From Methylomonas montana (lineage in GTDB: Bacteria; Pseudomonadota; Gammaproteobacteria; Methylococcales; Methylomonadaceae): DNA of 64,000 nucleotides. A program made the translations under genes and the position numbers. Under the pieces are notes generated by a model. It made no database searches. It had not been told where the DNA came from and saw only the letters and a list, made by a program, of their open reading frames with translations. This document shows positions 42,811-51,774 of the stretch, piece after piece. The stretch covers positions 2,108,001 through 2,172,000 of the forward strand of contig NZ_CP129884.1 of assembly GCF_030490285.1 (NCBI RefSeq). The letters are read 5' to 3'. Within the stretch, counting starts at the first letter, position 1; each line of letters begins with the position of its first letter.

Positions 42811-44223
42811 TTACAAATTGTCGGAAGCAAAGTCCGCCAAACGCGAACGTTCGCCCCGACGTAATGTGATATGCGCGCTATTGGGCCAGCTCTTGAAGCG
42901 GTCGACCACATAGGTCAAGCCCGAGCTAGTAGCGGTCAAATAAGGCGTATCGATTTGCGCCAAGTTGCCGATACAAATAATTTTGGTGCCTGGGCCTGCT
43001 CGGGTGATCAAGGTCTTCATCTGTTTCGGCGTCAAATTTTGCGCCTCGTCGATAATCAAATAGCGATTCAGGAAAGTCCGGCCGCGCATGAAGTTCAGCG
43101 AGCGGATTTTAACCCGGTTCATCATCACGTTTTGCGATGCGCCCTGTTCCCATTCGGTAGTGCCTGAGCGGCTGCCGAGCAATTCCAGATTGTCCATCAA
43201 GGCCCCCATCCACGGCGCCATTTTTTCTTCTTCGGTGCCGGGCAAAAAACCGATGTCCTCGCCGACCGGCATGGTTTCGCGGGTCATGATGATTTCCAGA
43301 TAGAGCTTGCTTTCCAGCGTCAGCGACAGGCCTGCCGCCAGCGCCAACAAGGTCTTGCCGGTGCCTGCCGAGCCGATCAGCGTGACGAAATCGATGTTAG
43401 GGTCAAGCAAGGCGTTCAACGCAAAGTTCTGCTCGCGGTTTTTCGCGGAAATGCCCCAGATGCTATTGTGTTTGGTCCGATAATCGCGCGCCAGTTGCAG
43501 CACCGAAGTATCGCCTTCCCGGCTTTTGACGATCGCTTCGAAATTGTCTTCGCCTTCCATGTATAGATACTGGTTGGGATACCATTCCGCCACTAATGGC
43601 CCGTTGACCCTGTAGTAGGTATTGTTATTTTCCTGCCAAGACTCCATTTTGCCGCCGTGCTCTTCCCAAAAGTCGCTGTCCAGCGCCATGGTACCGTTGT
43701 AGAGCAGGTCGATGTCTTCGATGGTCTGATCGTTGTGATAATCCTCGGCATTGATTTGCAGCGCTGCGGCCTTGATGCGCATATTGATGTCTTTGGAGAC
43801 CAGGATCACACTGACATCAGGGTATTCTTTGCCCAAGGCCAGCACGATGCTCAGGATGGAATTATCGGCAATTTGGCCGGGCAGGTCGTCGGGCAGTAAA
43901 TGCGACAACTGCCGGGTTTGAAAATACAATCGGCCGTCGAACTCGCGTTCGCTGGCTAAACCGTGTTCGATACGCGAAAGCGGCAAGCCTTCGTTGATGG
44001 TTTTTTGGTCGGCGTCGCGGATTAATTCGTCCAGGAAACGGCTGACCTGGCGGACATTGCGCGAGACGTCGGATAAGCCTTTTTTAGCATGGTCGAGTTC
44101 TTCCAGCACCACCATCGGAATGAAGATATTGTGCTCTTGGAAGCGGAAGATAGAGGTGGGGTCGTGCATCAATACGTTGGTGTCCAATACGAACAATTTT
44201 TTGCCGGCGGATTGAATATTCAT
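42811..44223 (-). CDS. PIN-PhoH fusion ATPase
   Basis: A 470-residue YlaK/PhoH2-type protein. An N-terminal PIN nuclease-like domain has acidic residues in FVLDTNVLMHDPTS and VVLEELDHAKKGL (~10-55) and VILVSKDINMRIKA. The C-terminal PhoH ATPase has Walker A LIGSAGTGKTLLALAA and Walker B RYLIIDEAQNLTPKQMKTLITRAGPGTKIICIGN. PhoH2 proteins act as ATP-dependent RNA helicase-nucleases. It is convergent with the perM-like gene. Confidence 0.93.
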   Translation of the reverse strand: MNIQSAGKKLFVLDTNVLMHDPTSIFRFQEHNIFIPMVVLEELDHAKKGLSDVSRNVRQVSRFLDELIRDADQKTINEGLPLSRIEHGLASEREFDGRLYFQTRQLSHLLPDDLPGQIADNSILSIVLALGKEYPDVSVILVSKDINMRIKAAALQINAEDYHNDQTIEDIDLLYNGTMALDSDFWEEHGGKMESWQENNNTYYRVNGPLVAEWYPNQYLYMEGEDNFEAIVKSREGDTSVLQLARDYRTKHNSIWGISAKNREQNFALNALLDPNIDFVTLIGSAGTGKTLLALAAGLSLTLESKLYLEIIMTRETMPVGEDIGFLPGTEEEKMAPWMGALMDNLELLGSRSGTTEWEQGASQNVMMNRVKIRSLNFMRGRTFLNRYLIIDEAQNLTPKQMKTLITRAGPGTKIICIGNLAQIDTPYLTATSSGLTYVVDRFKSWPNSAHITLRRGERSRLADFASDNL

Positions 44224-44546
44224 ATTTTCCTTATATAGATCGTGGTGAAAAACCGGGTACTGTCTATGCCTTTCTACTCTATCCGTCGAGTTATCGTCAA
44301 CTGGGCTATGACTGATGACTTGGCTGCCTGTGACCGTCCTAGGGGCTAAACTGCGGAACGCGATGTGGTTGCTAAATTAAGTTTTTAAATGCATTGGCGT
44401 TGCCGGTTTTTAAAAGGCTGGTCCCATCTGCATACTGTCTGGTTTCACTATAATGACCGCGTCGTCAATTGTGTTGCATAGTCGGTTACAATAGAACCAA
44501 TTTGTCGCTCCTCTTATTTGTCTATGTATTTTTAGGATTGCCATTT
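44224..44546. other. Divergent intergenic region upstream of phoH and the CheZ-like gene
   Basis: About 320 bp without a gene. A TATAAT at 44449-44454 could be a -10 box for the gene at 44547, but no matching -35 box is seen. Nothing else stands out. Confidence 0.35.
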
Positions 44547-45086
44547 ATGACTTTTTCAGCATCGAGCCAGCCGGATTTGGGTTGGAGTCAAATCCGGGAA
44601 ACGATCAAATTATTGACGGTGTCGGTTGCCCAGGTTGAGGGTAGTATGAAAGTCGGCGACGAATCGGTGAATGCCTTGGCCAGTTCCTTCACCAACATGG
44701 TCGGCGACATGACAGCCATCTATGAAATACTCAGCGAATTGCAGTCTAGCGAAAGCCGGGATCATGCCTTGATGCGTTGCGAGGCAACCCAAGGAACGAT
44801 GAATGCAGCGATTGTGGCCTTTCAGTTTTACGATCGCTTGCAGCAATGCCTGCAGCATGTTTCCGACAATCTAAAAGGCTTGTCGGCTATCATCGATACG
44901 CCGCACAGGTTATATAATCCCGCCGAATGGCATAAATTTCAGGAAAGTATTCGTAGTCAGTACACTATGGAAGCTGAAAAAGTCATGTTCGATGCCATTC
45001 ACCAAGGCAAAAGTATCGACGAAGCGTTGGCCTTGTTTGAACAAGCCAGTCAGCAAAGCGATGAAGCGGAAATCGAACTGTTTTAA
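44547..45086 (+). CDS. Candidate CheZ-like phosphatase, orphan
   Basis: A 179-residue helical protein from ATG 44547; the frame extends to 44469 but without family support. I do not recognise a named family. The helix around VAFQFYDRLQQCLQHVSDNL carries Asp96 and Gln100 in D-x3-Q spacing, the same spacing as the CheZ phosphatase residues (Asp143, Gln147 in E. coli). The protein ends in EIELF, a tail like those of CheD and the MCP-like protein. It is 3 kb from the chemotaxis operon. It could be a remote CheZ for CheY at 30245; the assignment is inference from short motifs. Confidence 0.5.
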   Translation: MTFSASSQPDLGWSQIRETIKLLTVSVAQVEGSMKVGDESVNALASSFTNMVGDMTAIYEILSELQSSESRDHALMRCEATQGTMNAAIVAFQFYDRLQQCLQHVSDNLKGLSAIIDTPHRLYNPAEWHKFQESIRSQYTMEAEKVMFDAIHQGKSIDEALALFEQASQQSDEAEIELF

Positions 45087-45113
45087 TTTTTTGATGTGGT
45101 TTTTAAAGCGTAG

Positions 45114-45824
45114 ATGAATAATAAATCTCTATTAGTTGTGTTCCCTCTGTTGTTGATATTGACGGCTTGTAGCAGCTTTTCCGGCTCCGAGCCTCCGCCG
45201 GCGGTGAGCAGCAAGCCGGTTAAAAAAGCGCCATCAAAAAAAGCGGTGGCCAGCAAGGCGCCACCAGTGGTTACAGCCAAGAAACAGTCCGCCAATACAG
45301 CGACTTATCCGATAGAAGGTGTTGCCAATAATTTTAAGGATGAACCCAATCTGCCGGCTTTTCGGGCGGAGCCGTTAATGCCGCCTGCGGATATTCCCGC
45401 TCCCTCCGCACCGATTGCTCCGGCTGCTCCTGCGGTTACAGCAACGGCGCCAGCGCCCAAATTCGTGATCGAAGATGCGGCTGTGCCCAGCGGTACCTCG
45501 CCGGCGGTGATCGCTTTGGTTAGCGAGTCGGATCGCAATCGTAACGGCGGCGATCTGGATGCGGCTGTGGTAGTAATGGAACGAGCGTTGCGTATCGATT
45601 CGCGCAATCCGACTTTGACCTATAAATTGGCGCAACTCAGGATCAAACAAAATAAGCCGCAATTGGCGGAAGAGCTGGCCGGCAAAGCCGCTTTGCTGGC
45701 CGGTAGCGATCTCGATCTAAAACGTAAAAGCTGGTTGCTAATCGCCGAAGCCCGGCAAATGCAGCAAAACACTCAAGGTGCCAAAGAAGCTAAAGCCAAG
45801 GCGGACAGCTTTTTCGGGCGCTAG
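45114..45824 (+). CDS. TPR-containing lipoprotein
   Basis: A 236-residue protein with a lipoprotein signal (LLLILTAC, Cys19), a long Pro/Ala/Lys-rich linker and a C-terminal TPR-like region at ~140-225: NGGDLDAAVVVMERALRIDSRNPTLTYKLAQLRI and KPQLAEELAGKAA. It is probably outer-membrane anchored and a scaffold for another protein. Its last base overlaps the GTG start of the helicase gene. Specific function unknown. Confidence 0.75.
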   Translation: MNNKSLLVVFPLLLILTACSSFSGSEPPPAVSSKPVKKAPSKKAVASKAPPVVTAKKQSANTATYPIEGVANNFKDEPNLPAFRAEPLMPPADIPAPSAPIAPAAPAVTATAPAPKFVIEDAAVPSGTSPAVIALVSESDRNRNGGDLDAAVVVMERALRIDSRNPTLTYKLAQLRIKQNKPQLAEELAGKAALLAGSDLDLKRKSWLLIAEARQMQQNTQGAKEAKAKADSFFGR

Positions 45825-47782
45825 TGGCTGATAGTACACAGCCGGCGGTTTCCGGCGCGGTCACAAAACTGGCCGAAATTTTTGGCGACGGCGGTGCCTT
45901 GGCTGGGGTGATCGCCGGCTATTCGCCGCGCGCCGCGCAGATCGAAATGGCCGAAAAAATCGCCTATGCCATCGGGTCGCAGCAAAACCTGATTGCCGAG
46001 GCCGGCACCGGCACCGGTAAAACCTTTGCCTATCTGATTCCCGCCATTCTGTCCGGCAAGAAAGTCATCGTTTCCACCGGTACCAAAAACCTGCAAGACC
46101 AATTGTTCAACAAGGATTTGCCGGTAATCCGCAAAGCCTTGAGCAAACGGCCGTTCAAGGCCAGCTTGTTGAAAGGCCGCGCCAATTATTTATGCACCTA
46201 CCGGCTGGAACAGGCACTAAATTCCGCTTTCGGTTACAGTCAGGAAGACGCGGCAGCACTGGCGCAGATCAAGGCCTGGTCGAAACGCACCAAGGCCGGC
46301 GACGTCTCGGAAGTCGCCGATGTGCACGACGGCGATCCGGTTTGGTTTCACGCGACCTCCACCACCGACAACTGCTTGGGCCAAAACTGTCCCGACTACG
46401 CCGACTGCTTTTTGACCAAGGCCCGCAAGCAGGCTCAGGAAGCCGAGATTGTGGTGGTCAATCATCATCTACTGTGTGCCGACTGGTCGATCCGCGAAAC
46501 CGGTTTCGGCGAGCTATTGCCGGATGCCGAAGTGGTGGTGATCGACGAAGCGCATCAACTGGCCGACACTGCTTCCAATTTTTTGGGGGTGACGATCAGC
46601 GGCAAGCAATTGACCGATCTGGCCGACGACAGCTTGGCCGAATATTTTACCGATGCCAAGGATATGCCGGATTTGCGCACCGCTTGCGAGGACTTGCAAC
46701 ATGAAGTCAAGGATTTACGCTTGGCGTTTGGCCTGGAACTACGCCGCGGCGACTGGCAAGACATCGAAACCAACCCAAAAATTGCCGGCGCCTTGGAGTC
46801 CTTGCAAAAGCAACTGGCCCGCTTGACCGATCAATTGGAACGCGCCTCGGTGCGCAGTAAAGGTCTGGAATCTTGCTTCGATCGCGCCGAAGCGCTGGAT
46901 GCGCAACTGGAAACCCTGATAAGCGACAAGGACGGCCAGTGGATCAAATGGTATGAAACCTATAGTAAATCCTTTACCCTCAGCCGCACGCCGCTGGATA
47001 TTGCCAAGGAGTTTCGCGGTTTCATGGCCCGGCATAAAGCTACCTGGATTTTTACCTCGGCAACCTTGAGTGTGGCCAATAACTTCGTGCATTTTTCCAA
47101 GAATCTGGGTTTGAGCGGCGCGCTCAGCCAGAGTTGGGAGAGTCCGTTCGATTATCCGAATCAAGCCTTGTTTTATCATCCCAAAGGTTTGCCGCAGCCC
47201 AGCGATCCGGAATTTACCGATAAAATTATCGACTTTGCATTGCCTGTGCTGGAAGCCAGCCGGGGCAGGGCGTTTTTCCTGTTTACCAGTCACCGGGCCT
47301 TGCAACGCGCCGCGCAATTGCTGGAAGGCAAGATCGATCACCCGATATTGGTGCAAGGGACTCGCTCGAAAGGCGTGTTGTTGGATCAGTTCAAGGAACT
47401 GGGCAATGCGGTATTGCTGGCGACGGCCAGTTTCTGGGAAGGCGTCGACGTGCGCGGCGACGCCTTATCTTGCGTGATCATCGATAAACTGCCGTTTGCC
47501 TCGCCGGGCGATCCGGTATTGAAGGCGCGGATGAACGCGATGGAAAAGCAGGGCCGCAATCCGTTTTTCGAACATCAACTGCCCAGCGCCATCATCATGC
47601 TGCGCCAAGGGGTGGGCCGCTTGATTCGCGACGTCAACGACCGTGGCGTATTAATGGTTTGCGATCCCAGATTATTAAAGCGTTCCTACGGGCAGATGTT
47701 TCTGGACAGCGTGCCGGCGATGAAACGTAGCCGCGAAATCGAGGATGTGCGGCAGTTTTTTGCAACCGAGGAAACCACTTGA
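45824..47782 (+). CDS. DinG-family ATP-dependent helicase (YoaA-like)
   Basis: A 652-residue XPD/DinG-type helicase. Walker A is LIAEAGTGTGKTFAYLIPA near residue 60; a Cys cluster (CTYR, then CLGQNCPDYADCF) suits a [4Fe-4S] site; the DEAH box is VVVIDEAHQLADTA. Helicase domain 2 has FTSATLSVAN, ASFWEGVDVRGD and LRQGVGRLIRDVND. It probably unwinds DNA in repair, as YoaA does. GTG start 45824 overlaps the preceding stop, and its own stop overlaps tsaB. It is full length. Confidence 0.92.
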   Translation: MADSTQPAVSGAVTKLAEIFGDGGALAGVIAGYSPRAAQIEMAEKIAYAIGSQQNLIAEAGTGTGKTFAYLIPAILSGKKVIVSTGTKNLQDQLFNKDLPVIRKALSKRPFKASLLKGRANYLCTYRLEQALNSAFGYSQEDAAALAQIKAWSKRTKAGDVSEVADVHDGDPVWFHATSTTDNCLGQNCPDYADCFLTKARKQAQEAEIVVVNHHLLCADWSIRETGFGELLPDAEVVVIDEAHQLADTASNFLGVTISGKQLTDLADDSLAEYFTDAKDMPDLRTACEDLQHEVKDLRLAFGLELRRGDWQDIETNPKIAGALESLQKQLARLTDQLERASVRSKGLESCFDRAEALDAQLETLISDKDGQWIKWYETYSKSFTLSRTPLDIAKEFRGFMARHKATWIFTSATLSVANNFVHFSKNLGLSGALSQSWESPFDYPNQALFYHPKGLPQPSDPEFTDKIIDFALPVLEASRGRAFFLFTSHRALQRAAQLLEGKIDHPILVQGTRSKGVLLDQFKELGNAVLLATASFWEGVDVRGDALSCVIIDKLPFASPGDPVLKARMNAMEKQGRNPFFEHQLPSAIIMLRQGVGRLIRDVNDRGVLMVCDPRLLKRSYGQMFLDSVPAMKRSREIEDVRQFFATEETT

Positions 47783-48465
47783 AATTACTGGCAGTAGAAA
47801 CCTCCACCGATGCCTGTTCGGCGGCTTTGTTTATCGATGGCGAGATTCGGGAAAAATTTGCGGTCGCGCCGCGCGAACATACCAAGCTGATCTTGCCGAT
47901 GATCGACCAATTGATGGCCGACGCCCAGCTCAAGCCGCAACAACTGGACGCGATTGGCTTGAGTCGCGGACCCGGTTCGTTTACCGGGGTGCGGATTGCC
48001 GGCGGCGTGGTGCAAGGCATCGCTTATGGCGCCGATTTGCCGGTGGTGCCGGTTTCGACGCTGGCGGCCATTGCCCAGGATGTTTTCAACCATCAGCCTG
48101 ATGTCGAATTGAGTTTTACCGCGATGGACGCACGGATGGACGAAATCTTTTGGGGCGTTTATCAACGTAATTCCTTGGGCTTGGCGGAATTGATCGGCGC
48201 GGAAGCGGTGACGCCGGCTGGCGAGGTGATATTTCCCGATAGAATAGGCTTTGGGGTTGGTTCCGGTTGGGGCGTTTATGCCGACCAGTTAGTGCAGCGC
48301 TTAGGCGAGCGTGTGCTGGAAACGCATGTCGATGTTTGGCCTCGTGCCGCTTGCGTCGCTCAATTGGGTGCCTATGGCTTTGCCAACGGCCAGGCGGTGG
48401 CGGTCGAACAGGCCATGCCGGTCTATTTGCGCGATAAAGTCGCCAAAAAGCAATCGGAAAGATGA
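47779..48465 (+). CDS. tsaB: tRNA threonylcarbamoyladenosine factor TsaB
   Basis: TsaB dimerises with TsaD in making t6A at position 37 of ANN-decoding tRNAs. The 228-residue protein has LAVETSTDACSAAL, QLDAIGLSRGPGSFTGVRIAGGVVQGIAYG and VSTLAAIAQDVF, all typical. It starts with TTG at 47779, overlapping the helicase stop by 3 nt. The Sua5-type gene 96 bp downstream fits the same pathway. Confidence 0.92.
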   Translation: MKLLAVETSTDACSAALFIDGEIREKFAVAPREHTKLILPMIDQLMADAQLKPQQLDAIGLSRGPGSFTGVRIAGGVVQGIAYGADLPVVPVSTLAAIAQDVFNHQPDVELSFTAMDARMDEIFWGVYQRNSLGLAELIGAEAVTPAGEVIFPDRIGFGVGSGWGVYADQLVQRLGERVLETHVDVWPRAACVAQLGAYGFANGQAVAVEQAMPVYLRDKVAKKQSER

Positions 48466-48561
48466 CAAGCTAGCCGCCACGCCTATTAAAAAGTACCCGC
48501 GACCTTTTTAAATCCCTTCTAAGGTACAATGCTTTTTTATTTGAGCGGTCACTTTTAGCCA

Positions 48562-49182
48562 ATGGCGCAATTTTTTGAAATTCACCCGAAGAACCCGCAG
48601 CCGCGTTTGATTCAACAAGCGGTCAATATCCTGCGGAACGGCGGGGTGATTGTGTATCCGACCGATGCTTCATACGCGCTGGGTTGCCAGATCGGCGATA
48701 AGCAAGCGATGGATCAAATCCGCAGCATCCGCCGTCTCGATGATAATCATAACTTTACCCTGTTGTGCAACGACTTATCTCAGGTGTCGACTTTTACCAA
48801 AATGGGTAACGACGCCCACCGTTTGATTAAAAAGCTGACGCCAGGGCCGTTCACTTTTTTATTGGATGCGACGCGGGAAGTGCCGCGGCGTTTACAACAC
48901 CCGAAAAAGAAAACCATAGGCGTCAGGATTACCGAACATCCGGTCGCCCAGGCCTTGGTGGAACAACTCGGCGAACCCTTGCTGACTTCCACGTTGATGA
49001 TGCCAGGCGAAACTGAAGCGTTGGCCGACCCTTATGAAATCAGAAAAAGATTGGAAAAAGAGTTGGGCCTGGTGATCGATGCCGGCGTTATCAAATATCA
49101 ACCGACTACCGTGATCGCCTGCGGCGACAAGACCATCGAAATTGTCAGACAAGGTATCGGTATTGCGCCGATGTTGGAGTAA
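48562..49182 (+). CDS. Sua5/YciO/YrdC-family protein
   Basis: A 206-residue YrdC-domain protein, short form without the C-terminal Sua5 domain. Signatures are RLIQQAVNILRNGGVIVYPTDASYALGCQIGD, KKTIGVRITEHPVAQALVEQLGEPLLTST and the Arg/Lys residues of LDATREVPRRLQHPKKKTIG. The family makes threonylcarbamoyl-AMP for t6A (TsaC/Sua5) or is the related YciO. The sequence looks closer to YciO. It follows tsaB, with a gap of 96 bp. Confidence 0.85.
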   Translation: MAQFFEIHPKNPQPRLIQQAVNILRNGGVIVYPTDASYALGCQIGDKQAMDQIRSIRRLDDNHNFTLLCNDLSQVSTFTKMGNDAHRLIKKLTPGPFTFLLDATREVPRRLQHPKKKTIGVRITEHPVAQALVEQLGEPLLTSTLMMPGETEALADPYEIRKRLEKELGLVIDAGVIKYQPTTVIACGDKTIEIVRQGIGIAPMLE

Positions 49183-49188
49183 AAAGCG

Positions 49189-49842
49189 ATGATGGATGAA
49201 TTAACGCTGATACAGCGGATCGTGGTGTGGATTTTGCCGGTAGTGTTTGCGATTACCGGCCATGAAGTGGCGCACGGTTGGGTAGCGAAATCGTTGGGCG
49301 ATAACACCGCCGCCGACCAAGGCCGCTTGACACTAAACCCGCTGAAACATATCGATATATTGGGTACCTTGATTATTCCGGGCTTGTTATTGCTGACCTT
49401 CACCGGCTTTGTTTTCGGTTGGGCCAAGCCAGTGCCGGTTGATCCCAGAAGGTTTAAAAATCCCAGACAAGGCATGGCTTTGGTGGCCATAGCCGGACCT
49501 TTGTCCAACCTGTTGATGGCAGCGGCTTGGGCCTTGCTGGCCAGATTAGGCGTGATGCTGGAAATCGAGTTTATTTCCTTGCCGTTGATCTATAGCGGGG
49601 TGGCGGGCATCAGCATCAATTTGGTATTGGCTTTGATCAATCTGTTGCCGATTCCGCCCTTGGACGGCAGCCGGATTTTATCCGGACTGCTGCCGGAGTA
49701 TTGGGCTTGGCAATACAATCGCTTGGAGCGTTTTGGTTTTATCTTTTTGCTGATATTACTGGCCACCGATGTGTTGCAATACATTTTGGCCTATCCGATG
49801 TATTACGCTCAACAATGGTTTTTTAGCCTGGCGGGAATGTAG
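49189..49842 (+). CDS. Site-2 protease family M50 zinc metalloprotease
   Basis: A 217-residue membrane protease. HEVAH in ITGHEVAHGWVA (HExxH, residues ~24-28) supplies two zinc ligands and the Glu base; LPIPPLDGSRIL near 155 supplies the NxxPxPxxDG-type third ligand. Hydrophobic segments surround both. Such enzymes cut membrane-embedded regulators. It is 6 bp after the Sua5-type gene and 2 bp before scpA, so it may simply be co-transcribed. Confidence 0.9.
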   Translation: MMDELTLIQRIVVWILPVVFAITGHEVAHGWVAKSLGDNTAADQGRLTLNPLKHIDILGTLIIPGLLLLTFTGFVFGWAKPVPVDPRRFKNPRQGMALVAIAGPLSNLLMAAAWALLARLGVMLEIEFISLPLIYSGVAGISINLVLALINLLPIPPLDGSRILSGLLPEYWAWQYNRLERFGFIFLLILLATDVLQYILAYPMYYAQQWFFSLAGM

Positions 49843-49844
49843 TT

Positions 49845-50669
49845 TTGAACGAAGCTGCTTTACCGGTCGAAATCGCGTCGCCGCCTCTGGCGCTGGTGCA
49901 AGGCCAGCCCTACCAGGATTTGCCGGACGATCTGTACATTCCACCGGATGCGCTGGAAGTATTTCTGGACGCTTTCGAAGGGCCTTTGGATTTGCTGTTG
50001 TATTTGATTCGCCGCCAGAATCTGGATATTCTCGACATTCCCATCGCCCAGATTACCCGGCAATATATCGCTTACATCGAGATGATGGATCATCTGCGGC
50101 TAGAGCTGGCTGCCGAATATCTGGTGATGGCCGCGCTGCTGGCGGAGATTAAATCGCGGATGCTGTTGCCCAGACAGCCGGAAAGCGAAGAGGAAGAAGA
50201 GGACCCCAGAGCATTTTTGATCCGCAAACTACAGGAATACGAAGCGATCAAAAAAGTCGCGGAAGAAATCGATTTGCTGCCCAGAAACGAGCGCGATACT
50301 TTCGAATTTGGCGTCGATACCTCGACCGTGGACGTCCAGCAAATTCTGCCGGATGTGCAACTCAAGGAACTCCTGCTGGCCTTCCAGGACATATTGAAGC
50401 GTGCCGAGAGGCTTAGTCACCATCACATAACCAAAGAACCCCTATCAGTCCGTGAACGAATGGCAGCCATTTTGGAAAAACTTAACCAATCGGATAACCA
50501 CCTCTCTTTCGCAGCATGTTTTGCCCGAAGTGAAGGAAAAAACGGAGTGGTTGTCGCGTTTCTTGCCGTCCTTGAACTCAGCAAAGAAGGAATCATCGAC
50601 ATCTTCCAGTCCGAACCTTACGCCGGCATCCAAGTCAGAATCCGCGTCGATAGCGGCTCCGGGGACTGA
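49845..50669 (+). CDS. scpA: Segregation and condensation protein A
   Basis: ScpA bridges the SMC heads in chromosome condensation and segregation. The 274-residue protein starts with TTG 49845. After an N-terminal extension it has LEVFLDAFEGPLDLLLYLIRRQNLDILDIPIAQITRQYIAYI, LAAEYLVMAALLAEIKSRMLLP and the winged-helix end FLAVLELSKEGIIDIFQSEPYAGIQVR. The protein is full length. scpB lies downstream, with an unusual in-frame region between them. Confidence 0.93.
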   Translation: MNEAALPVEIASPPLALVQGQPYQDLPDDLYIPPDALEVFLDAFEGPLDLLLYLIRRQNLDILDIPIAQITRQYIAYIEMMDHLRLELAAEYLVMAALLAEIKSRMLLPRQPESEEEEEDPRAFLIRKLQEYEAIKKVAEEIDLLPRNERDTFEFGVDTSTVDVQQILPDVQLKELLLAFQDILKRAERLSHHHITKEPLSVRERMAAILEKLNQSDNHLSFAACFARSEGKNGVVVAFLAVLELSKEGIIDIFQSEPYAGIQVRIRVDSGSGD

Positions 50670-51075
50670 TCCACAGCTAGCCGAAACTGTCGTCGATGTT
50701 ATTCCCGCAGCCAAACCCAGAGCGCCCCGCAAGCCTCGCATCAAACCCGAGCCGGTTACGATATTTGTTCCGGTCAAACGGCGAGCCGTGCGTTTTCCGG
50801 CTATCTGGTCGAGCGAGCCGCGCGTTCCGGTTTTTCAAGCCCTCGATCCGCGCGGCCTCGTCGTTTTGCCTGAGCCCCATCGGCGAGCAGTGCGCTTGCT
50901 GCCGGTTTGGCGGAGTAACTGGCAATCGCCCATGCCGGAGGCTGCGGCCGTTAGCGAGTCTCGGCGCGCAAGCCGTTTACCGCAGCGTTGGGCAGAGATT
51001 ATTCGCGCCAGCACTTACCAACCCATCCTGGTCGAACGCCACCGACTACAGCCCGACATAATTAAAGAGTGCGAC
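50670..51075 (+). other. In-frame open region with three RRAxRLPxxW repeats upstream of scpB
   Basis: The frame of scpB stays open from 50452, through the end of scpA, to the scpB start. In 50670-51075 it encodes a Pro/Arg-rich stretch with three repeats, RRAVRFPAIW, RRAVRLLPVW and RRASRLPQRW, spaced about 30 residues apart. This regular pattern suggests real coding: either an N-terminal extension of ScpB or a separate basic peptide. The only ATG before it, 50452, overlaps scpA by 218 nt and lacks a ribosome site. No domain is recognised. Confidence 0.5.
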
Positions 51076-51774
51076 ATGAACACCAAGCGCATCGTAGAAG
51101 CCATTTTGTTTGCCGCCAATCGACCGATGACCATCAAACAGATTCAGGAAACCTTTCCGGAACTGGAACAGCCCGATACCTTGTCGGTGCAAATGGCCTT
51201 GGACGACATCGCCCGCGACTATGCCGATCGGCCGATCGGACTCCGGCAATTGGCCAGTGGTTACCGGTTTCAGGTGCGCGAAGGTCTGTCGCCTTATGTA
51301 ACGCGCTTATTCGAGGAAAAGCCCGCGCGTTATTCGCGCGCGCTACTCGAAACTTTGGCCATCATCGCCTATCGCCAGCCGGTGACGCGCGGCGAAATCG
51401 AAGACATTCGTGGTGTCAGCGTCAGCAGTTCCATTGTGCAAACCCTGTTGGAACGCGAGTGGATTCGCGTCATCGCCCATAAGGAAGTACCGGGCCGGCC
51501 GGCCTTATTCGGCACCACCAAACAATTTCTGGATTATTTCAATTTAACCTCCTTGAGCGAATTACCGACCCTGGAAGAAATCGTCAATTTCGATTTCGGC
51601 AATTCGCCTCAACCGCAACCCGAGCAGGACCACAGTGAAAGACCGCAAACCGCCGAGATCGAACAACCCGTCAGCCCCGCAGGACAAACGGACCCAGAAA
51701 CCGCAATCTCGGAAACCGAGTTCGGCGCCCAAACCGAAGCCGGCAGCGGCGCCGAAAACCTCACCCTCCACTAA
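51076..51774 (+). CDS. scpB: Segregation and condensation protein B
   Basis: ScpB regulates the SMC-ScpA complex. The core of 232 residues starts at ATG 51076 with AAAGAG upstream: KRIVEAILFAANRPMTIKQIQETFP, YRFQVREGLSPYVTRLFEEKPARYSRALLETLAIIAYRQPVTRGEIEDIRGVSVSS and GRPALFGTTKQFLDYFNLTSLSELPTL. Two winged helices, as in the family. The frame extends upstream to 50452, so the protein could be up to 440 residues. The C-terminal tail overlaps rluB by 140 nt. Confidence 0.85.
   Translation: MNTKRIVEAILFAANRPMTIKQIQETFPELEQPDTLSVQMALDDIARDYADRPIGLRQLASGYRFQVREGLSPYVTRLFEEKPARYSRALLETLAIIAYRQPVTRGEIEDIRGVSVSSSIVQTLLEREWIRVIAHKEVPGRPALFGTTKQFLDYFNLTSLSELPTLEEIVNFDFGNSPQPQPEQDHSERPQTAEIEQPVSPAGQTDPETAISETEFGAQTEAGSGAENLTLH

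Noticed and set aside
50452-50669. Overlap of the scpB frame with the end of scpA
   Set aside because: This part reads the scpA gene in another frame and has no ribosome site; only the stretch after 50669 was kept.
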